This document shows positions 59,336-64,000 of a stretch of DNA of 64,000 bases, piece after piece. The stretch is taken from the NCBI GenBank assembly GCA_040772045.1, contig JAXGYV010000003.1, positions 1-64,000 on the forward strand, given 5' to 3'. The notes beneath the pieces are model-generated. The model searched no databases. It had not been told where the DNA came from and was given only the letters and a program-made list of their open reading frames with translations. Made by a program: the position numbers and the translations under genes. The first letter of the stretch is position 1, and each line of letters starts with the position of its first letter. This DNA comes from JAXGYV01 sp040772045. Lineage in GTDB: Bacteria; Actinomycetota; Thermoleophilia; UBA2241.

Positions 59336-60871
59336 TCAGCTCAGTCGGCGCTCCGCGAGTACCTGCAGCACCTCGAGCTGCTCGGCGGCAAACCAGTACG
59401 CGTCGCAGAGCCCGCAGTACTCGACGCCGACCGCGTCCTGGTAGCTGACGTGGCGACTGAGCATCGGCGCGCCGCAACCAGGGCACCGACATGGTTCGGA
59501 GCGCGCCTCACCGCGACCGTGCGTTACAGCATGCCGTAAGCGGTCTCCGCCGGCCACTACCTCGTCCGCTTGCACCTGTTGCTGCTCAGTGAACCGCACC
59601 TCGCGGCGAGCGATGATGCGGGCAAGCTGGTGGCGCCGCACCCAGCGTCCGCCGCACCTGCCACACGCGAGGATGCGCACACCCTCGTAGTCCACCAGCA
59701 CGAGCGGTGCGGCACACGCGGGGCAAGTGCCCAGCGTGGGCCTCGGCGCGGACGAGGTGGCCGGAAGGCCACCAGCAGCCCACGCTGGCGGCGCGTCCCA
59801 GTGCTCGCGCTCCGCGGCCAGTCGCTCCAGGCGGCACGCCTGAGCCTCGAAGTCCCGCCGGCTCACGTTGGCCAATGCCAGGAGCGCGTCGATGCGTTGA
59901 TCGAGCGGGGGATGGCTGGCGAGACGACGGTCGAGCCAACCGCCCTCCTCGCCGGCGTCGCCGCGAATGCACAACGACGCCAGCGCCGGCGGAATGAAGC
60001 CGCCGCCGGCGCCGTGCAGGCCGATCAGGCGCAGCGCCTGAGCGAGGCTGAGCGGATCGCCAACGTACGTGGCGGCGGCGAGATCGGCCTCACTCTCGCG
60101 TTCTCGCGAGAGCGCGCCGTTGACCACCGCCGCCCCCAGCTTGAGAAGTCCCAGCCCGACGACGGCGATGAGGCCGGCGGTGGCGGCCGACGCCGGCGCC
60201 GCACTGATGCAGGTGGCCAGCTCCAGCCCGGAGTCCTGCGCCACCTGCTCGTCGTCGGCGAAGACGGCGAACAGCAGGCAGGCGAGCGTCACCGTGCGCG
60301 AAGAGCCACTGGCGAGATGGGCGAACTCATGCGCCATCACTGCCTCGAGTTGAGCTCTGGAGAGACGGGCCAGAGCACCCTCGGTGACGCCCACGATGCC
60401 GCCGCCGCGCAGGTCGCTGAACGCAAACGCGTTCAACCCTGAGGTGGGGACCACCGTCGCTTCCACCTGGCGCAGACCGGTCGCCAGCCGCAGTTCCTCC
60501 ACAATATTCAGCAGCCGCTGATGGTAACGGTCCTGAGGATCAGGCGGTTGGGCGTGCATCGCCGCCAACAGACGGCGTCTGCCGTCAAGCTGAACCGATA
60601 CCCAATATCCGACTGCCAGCAGCAGCGCCGCCGCCAGCGTCACCGGCACAGCCCACCCCGCCCGTAAGTCCACCAGAGACAGCGCGGGGACAAACAGCGT
60701 GACGATGGTGATCACCGTCCAGCCCACGACGGCCACCGCCACGAGCAGGACGAGGAACAGCAGGAAGAAGAGTGCGCATGGCCGCCAGCGCCGTTCGCGC
60801 CGGGTCTCCAGTCGGCGCGGAGCTCGCGGCCCCGCCGTGGTCACTCCATCCCAGTCGGTGTGAACTACCAT
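59336..60871 (-). CDS. M48-family membrane metalloprotease with C-terminal zinc ribbons
   Basis: 511 residues from an ATG; a TTG six codons earlier is possible. Two helices (about 30-55 and 65-85) precede the HtpX/Ste24-like protease: AVMAHEFAHLASGSSRT (HEXXH), a third and fourth helix, and RERESEADLAAATYVGD (the ESEAD Glu). SHPPLDQRIDAL is typical. After residue 385 it departs from HtpX: CPACAAPLVLVDYEGVRILA with CGRCGG, and CPGCGAPMLSRHVSYQDAVG with CGLCDAYWF form two TFIIB-type ribbons. Possibly a membrane quality-control protease with substrate-binding ribbons. Confidence 0.85.
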   Translation of the reverse strand: MVVHTDWDGVTTAGPRAPRRLETRRERRWRPCALFFLLFLVLLVAVAVVGWTVITIVTLFVPALSLVDLRAGWAVPVTLAAALLLAVGYWVSVQLDGRRRLLAAMHAQPPDPQDRYHQRLLNIVEELRLATGLRQVEATVVPTSGLNAFAFSDLRGGGIVGVTEGALARLSRAQLEAVMAHEFAHLASGSSRTVTLACLLFAVFADDEQVAQDSGLELATCISAAPASAATAGLIAVVGLGLLKLGAAVVNGALSRERESEADLAAATYVGDPLSLAQALRLIGLHGAGGGFIPPALASLCIRGDAGEEGGWLDRRLASHPPLDQRIDALLALANVSRRDFEAQACRLERLAAEREHWDAPPAWAAGGLPATSSAPRPTLGTCPACAAPLVLVDYEGVRILACGRCGGRWVRRHQLARIIARREVRFTEQQQVQADEVVAGGDRLRHAVTHGRGEARSEPCRCPGCGAPMLSRHVSYQDAVGVEYCGLCDAYWFAAEQLEVLQVLAERRLS

Positions 60872-60948
60872 CGGCCACCTTGTCGGCAAGCTCCGCGGTG
60901 AGCATGAACGGATTGTCTAAGCCAGTGTACCTCTGGCAGACTGCAGTT

Positions 60949-61827
60949 ATGGAGCCAGCCCGGCAGCAGACACCCCCCGCGCGCACGCCCGAGGCTCTCG
61001 GGCCGGCCGTAGAGATCGTATCGGCCGGCAACGAGGTACTGCTCGGCGACGTCTTGGATACCAACAGTAACTGGCTCTGCCGTCGCGTGACCGCTCTCGG
61101 CGGCCACGTGCGGCGCGCCGTCATGCTACGCGACGAGGTAAGCGTTCTCGCCGGCGAGTTGCGCGGTGCCCTGGCGCGGCGTCCAGCCCTCATCTTCACC
61201 GTAGGAGGTCTGGGTCCAACGACAGACGACCTCACGCTGGCGGCGGTTGCCGAGGCGTTCGCCCGCCCGCTCGAGCTGCACCCAGAGGCCGAGCGCATGG
61301 TCCGCGAACGCTACGAGGAGTTCGCGCGGCGCAAGGCCGTGCCGTTCGCCGGCCTCAACGCCGCGCGGCGGAAGATGGCCGTCATCCCTCGCGGCGCCAC
61401 GCCACTGCTGAACCGCGTGGGCGGTGCTCCGGGCGTGTTCCTCGAGATCGGCGATACCGCCATCCTCTCGCTTCCCGGCGTGCCCTCCGAACTCCAAGAC
61501 ATCGTCGAGCACTCGTGCCACGCCCTGTTCACCCGCGTCTTCGGGACAGCGTACTATGAGGAGCGCGCCCTGATCGTCTCCACTCAAGACGAATCGGCCA
61601 TCGCGCACGTCCTGGCCGAGGTCGAGGTTCGCCATCCGCACGTGTACATCAAGTCGCGAGCTCAGCGCATCGGTTCCGAGCACGTAAACCGCATCACCTG
61701 CTCGGCGCGAGGAGCCGACGAACAGGCCGTGGACGCGCTCCTCGCGGCAGCGCTCCGCGAGCTGCGGGAACGGATCGCCGCCAGCGGCTACGTCGCGCGC
61801 CAAATCGAGGCGGCCGGCGACAGTTAA
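60949..61827 (+). CDS. CinA-like molybdopterin-binding-domain protein
   Basis: 292 residues from an ATG at 60949; one at 60904 is also possible. VEIVSAGNEVLLGDVLDTNS, IFTVGGLGPTTDDLTLAAVA and FARPLELHP are the MoCF_biosynth/CinA N-terminal domain, then GAPGVFLEIGDTAILSLPGV and PSELQDIVE. The C-terminal NMN-deamidase domain of full CinA is missing, as in archaeal-type short homologues (COG1058). It may hydrolyse ADP-ribose. Divergent from, and close to, the M48 gene. Confidence 0.88.
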   Translation: MEPARQQTPPARTPEALGPAVEIVSAGNEVLLGDVLDTNSNWLCRRVTALGGHVRRAVMLRDEVSVLAGELRGALARRPALIFTVGGLGPTTDDLTLAAVAEAFARPLELHPEAERMVRERYEEFARRKAVPFAGLNAARRKMAVIPRGATPLLNRVGGAPGVFLEIGDTAILSLPGVPSELQDIVEHSCHALFTRVFGTAYYEERALIVSTQDESAIAHVLAEVEVRHPHVYIKSRAQRIGSEHVNRITCSARGADEQAVDALLAAALRELRERIAASGYVARQIEAAGDS

Positions 61828-61856
61828 GCCGCGCGCGTCCGCCGGTGGCGCGTCGG

Positions 61857-63224
61857 CTACCCCCCTGACGGCAGCGCGGTCAGCTCGGCGAGGTGGTCGG
61901 CGATGAAATGGGTGGACACCTCGCCGTCCTGGAACAGCGGGTGATCGAGCACGCGACGGTGGAAGGGGATGGTCGTCTTTACCCCCTCCACCGCGAACTG
62001 GTCCAACGCCCAGCGACCGCGAGCGATAGCTTCCGCGCGGTCGCGCCCCCACACGATCAGCTTGCCGAGCAAGCTGTCGTAATACTGCGGCACCGTGTAC
62101 CCCTGATACACATGGCTGTCGAACCTGACCCACGGTCCACCGGGGACGATCCACGTAGTCACCGCTCCCGGCGTAGGGAAGAAGTTGTGCTCGGGGTCTT
62201 CGGCGTTGATGCGAAACTCGATCGCATGACCCTTAACCTCAACTTCAGGTTGAGAGACCCCCAGCGACTCGCCCGCGGCGATGCGGATGCCAGCTTTAAC
62301 AACGTCGATGCCGGTGACCATCTCCGTGACGGGGTGCTCTACTTGTACCCGGGTGTTCATCTCCATGAAGGAGAAGAAGCCGTCGGGCGCCAGCAGGAAC
62401 TCGACCGTGCCGGCTCCCTCGTAGCCCACCGCGCGGGCCGCCTCCACCGCCGCCTTGCCCATCGCCGCTCGCAGTAGGGGGTCCACGACCGGCGACGGTG
62501 CCTCTTCGATGAGCTTCTGGTGTCGGCGCTGGATCGAGCAGTCGCGTTCGCCGAGATGAATCACATTCCCCTGCGCGTCGGCGAGGATCTGGATCTCGAT
62601 GTGTCGCGGCGCCTCGACGTACCGCTCAACGTACACGGCGTCGTTGCCGAACGCGGCCTTGGCCTCCGTTTGGGCCTGGCGCACGGCCGCCTCGAGAGCC
62701 TCGATCTCGTGGACGATGCGAATGCCTTTGCCGCCACCACCGGCGGCAGCCTTCACCATAACCGGCAGGCCGATCACGCGAGCTACCTCGGCCGCCTCTT
62801 CGGCGTGGCGGATCGCGCCGGGCGACCCGGGCGTAACCGGCACTCCGGCGGCCACCATGGTCGCCCTAGCCTGCACTTTGTCGCCCATGAGCTCGACGGC
62901 TTCCGGGCCTGGACCGATGAACTTGAGGCCCTCGTCGGCGCAGAGACGCGAGAACTGCGCGTTCTCGGCCAGGAATCCGTAGCCCGGATGGATGGCCTGG
63001 GCCCCGTGCGTCTGCGCCACCGCGATGAGCGAGGCCTGCAGCAGGTAGCTCGAGGCGGCTGGAGGCGGACCGATGCAGACCGCCTCGTCCGCGTAGCGAA
63101 CGTGCAGGCAGTCGCGGTCCGCCTCCGAGTACACGGCCACCGTGCTAACGCCAAGCTCCTTACAGGCGCGGATGATGCGCACCGCGATCTCGCCACGGTT
63201 GGCGATAACGACCTTGCCGAACAC
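61857..63224 (-). CDS. accC: Biotin carboxylase subunit of acetyl-CoA (acyl-CoA) carboxylase
   Basis: 455 residues. MFGKVVIANRGEIAVRIIRA, the ATP-grasp AAAGGGGKGIRIV, HIEIQILADAQGNVIHLGER, DCSIQRRHQKLIEEAPSP, MEMNTRVQVEHPVTEM and HAIEFRINAEDPEHNFFPTP are the full set of biotin carboxylase motifs. It carboxylates biotin on BCCP with ATP and bicarbonate. The BCCP gene is not in the window. GC-rich sequence to its 5' side gives no clear promoter. Confidence 0.95.
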   Translation of the reverse strand: MFGKVVIANRGEIAVRIIRACKELGVSTVAVYSEADRDCLHVRYADEAVCIGPPPAASSYLLQASLIAVAQTHGAQAIHPGYGFLAENAQFSRLCADEGLKFIGPGPEAVELMGDKVQARATMVAAGVPVTPGSPGAIRHAEEAAEVARVIGLPVMVKAAAGGGGKGIRIVHEIEALEAAVRQAQTEAKAAFGNDAVYVERYVEAPRHIEIQILADAQGNVIHLGERDCSIQRRHQKLIEEAPSPVVDPLLRAAMGKAAVEAARAVGYEGAGTVEFLLAPDGFFSFMEMNTRVQVEHPVTEMVTGIDVVKAGIRIAAGESLGVSQPEVEVKGHAIEFRINAEDPEHNFFPTPGAVTTWIVPGGPWVRFDSHVYQGYTVPQYYDSLLGKLIVWGRDRAEAIARGRWALDQFAVEGVKTTIPFHRRVLDHPLFQDGEVSTHFIADHLAELTALPSGG

Positions 63225-63442
63225 CCCTGCCTCCTGCCCCGGCTGCCGATCCGATCCGACGCTGCGCCCGACTCACGGACGTACGCAGGCGGCGGGATTA
63301 TACCGTGTGGCCGCGGCAGACGAACGTCTCCTTACGCGCGACAGACACCGCAGCCCCTTCCGATATATAACTCCGTGTGGAACAGTGCGGTGTCCGACCG
63401 GACCCAACTCACAGCACGAGATCAGAGTCAGAGGAGATCGCA

Positions 63443-64000
63443 GTGCCAGAAGAACCCAGCCAGCGACTCGTGCTCGTCCACGCGGACGAGCACATCCGAG
63501 CATCGGTGCGGGCGGCTCTCGGCGAGTCGTTCCACATCACCGAGCATCACGATACGCCCAGCCTGCTGGCCATCCTGCGCACAGCGCCGCCGGCAGTGCT
63601 CCTCCTGAACATGAACCTGCAGAGGGAAGATGCGTTTCCTCTCCTCCGCCAGCTCAGCCAGTCGCCCGACCTCGCTCGCACGGTGATCGTCGTGCTGACA
63701 TCGGCGAGCGACGGCGAGCTCTCCGCACGGGCTCGCCACATGGGCGTCGCCGATGTCATCGAGAAGCCTTTTGATCTCGACGGCCTGCGCACCCGCGTCG
63801 CAGACGCCCTCTCATACAGACGATTCGTCAGCCGGGGGCGCCATCGCATCGGCACGGTGCTGGTCCGCGGATCCGTGATCACCCAGGAGCAGCTCGAGAG
63901 TGCCATCGCCACGCAGAAGGAGACGGGCGGCCGACTGGGACGCATCCTGGTCAGCGAGGGTTACTTGAGCGAGCGTGAGCTCGTCGACGCCCTCGCGCAG
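63443..64000 (+). CDS. Receiver domain plus MshEN (GspE N-terminal) domain protein, cut by right edge
   Basis: 186 codons from a GTG with GAGGAG six bases upstream, open at the right edge. Residues 1-125 are a receiver-like domain: RLVLVHADEHIRASVRAALG, VLLLNMNLQREDAF, VIVVLTSASDGELSARARHM and GVADVIEKPFDLDGLRTRV. The usual phosphoacceptor Asp position reads LLLNMNL, so Asn may replace Asp. Residues 135-186 are an MshEN domain: RIGTVLVRGSVITQEQLESA and GRLGRILVSEGYLSERELVD, which bind c-di-GMP in some type II secretion/pilus ATPases. Upstream, TATATAAC near 63365 may be the -10. Confidence 0.75.
   Translation, partial: MPEEPSQRLVLVHADEHIRASVRAALGESFHITEHHDTPSLLAILRTAPPAVLLLNMNLQREDAFPLLRQLSQSPDLARTVIVVLTSASDGELSARARHMGVADVIEKPFDLDGLRTRVADALSYRRFVSRGRHRIGTVLVRGSVITQEQLESAIATQKETGGRLGRILVSEGYLSERELVDALAQ

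Overview
The window is GC-rich chromosomal DNA with frequent GTG/TTG starts and strong GGAGG-type ribosome binding sites. Its gene content points to a high-GC Gram-positive (actinobacterial-type) organism with an anaerobic or facultatively anaerobic life: class III ribonucleotide reductase, 2-oxoacid:ferredoxin oxidoreductase, ETF/FixCX electron transfer and a CoA-transferase. The CRISPR repeat and Cas9 resemble the type II-C systems of Actinobacteria such as Corynebacterium. The species cannot be named from sequence alone.

Layout. 1-4.8 kb: exopolysaccharide genes (flippase fragment, UDP-glucuronate decarboxylase-like epimerase, polyprenyl-P sugar transferase, Wzz/BY-kinase fusion). 4.8-8 kb: nrdG-nrdD behind a cobalamin riboswitch. 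8-11 kb: dihydropyrimidinase and an N-carbamoyl amino acid/allantoate amidohydrolase. 11-13.3 kb: cyclopropane fatty acid synthase, then a HlyIII-family membrane protein behind a second cobalamin riboswitch with a terminator hairpin. 13.7-14.4 kb: a homologue of the aminoglycoside-resistance 16S rRNA m1A1408 methyltransferases (NpmA/KamB). 14.4-18.2 kb: tRNA-Cys, tRNA-Gly, a Nif3-RNase HI fusion and a DHA2 drug exporter. 18.2-23.2 kb: one operon, korDABC-sucCD, which could turn 2-oxoglutarate into succinate with reduced ferredoxin and one nucleoside triphosphate. 23.5-31.9 kb: BlaI-type repressor, GT39-like glycosyltransferase, divergent arsR / arsM-acr3 locus, and two small regulator plus membrane-protein modules (XRE with DUF2975 and DUF4386; XRE with a four-helix membrane protein).

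31.9-48.6 kb is an accessory region. It has a broken SDR gene, an MFS remnant, an IS3 element split by a complete IS30 copy (27-bp perfect inverted repeats, 3-bp target duplication), a 19-repeat CRISPR array, cas2-cas1-cas9 and a tracrRNA gene. It continues with arr (rifampin ADP-ribosylation), a PadR-DUF1048-DrrAB-type ABC exporter, a HepT/MntA toxin-antitoxin pair, IS30/IS3/IS481-like scraps and a DUF4143 ATPase. It ends at the 3' end of a tRNA-Ile2(CAU) gene. The cas genes and much of the array carry many single-base indels. These look more like uncorrected long-read errors than slow decay, so I annotate the cas genes as frameshifted.

48.7-64 kb returns to core-like genes: AI-2E-family transporter, TIGR04076 protein, etfAB-fixXC, acyl-CoA dehydrogenase, DUF3870 protein, a two-subunit CoA-transferase, ferritin, M48 protease with zinc ribbons, CinA-like protein, biotin carboxylase, and the start of a receiver-MshEN protein at the right edge. 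The CoA-transferase, acyl-CoA dehydrogenase, ETF and FixCX together look like a pathway in which an acid is activated, oxidised as its CoA ester and its electrons are passed to quinone or ferredoxin; the substrate is not known.
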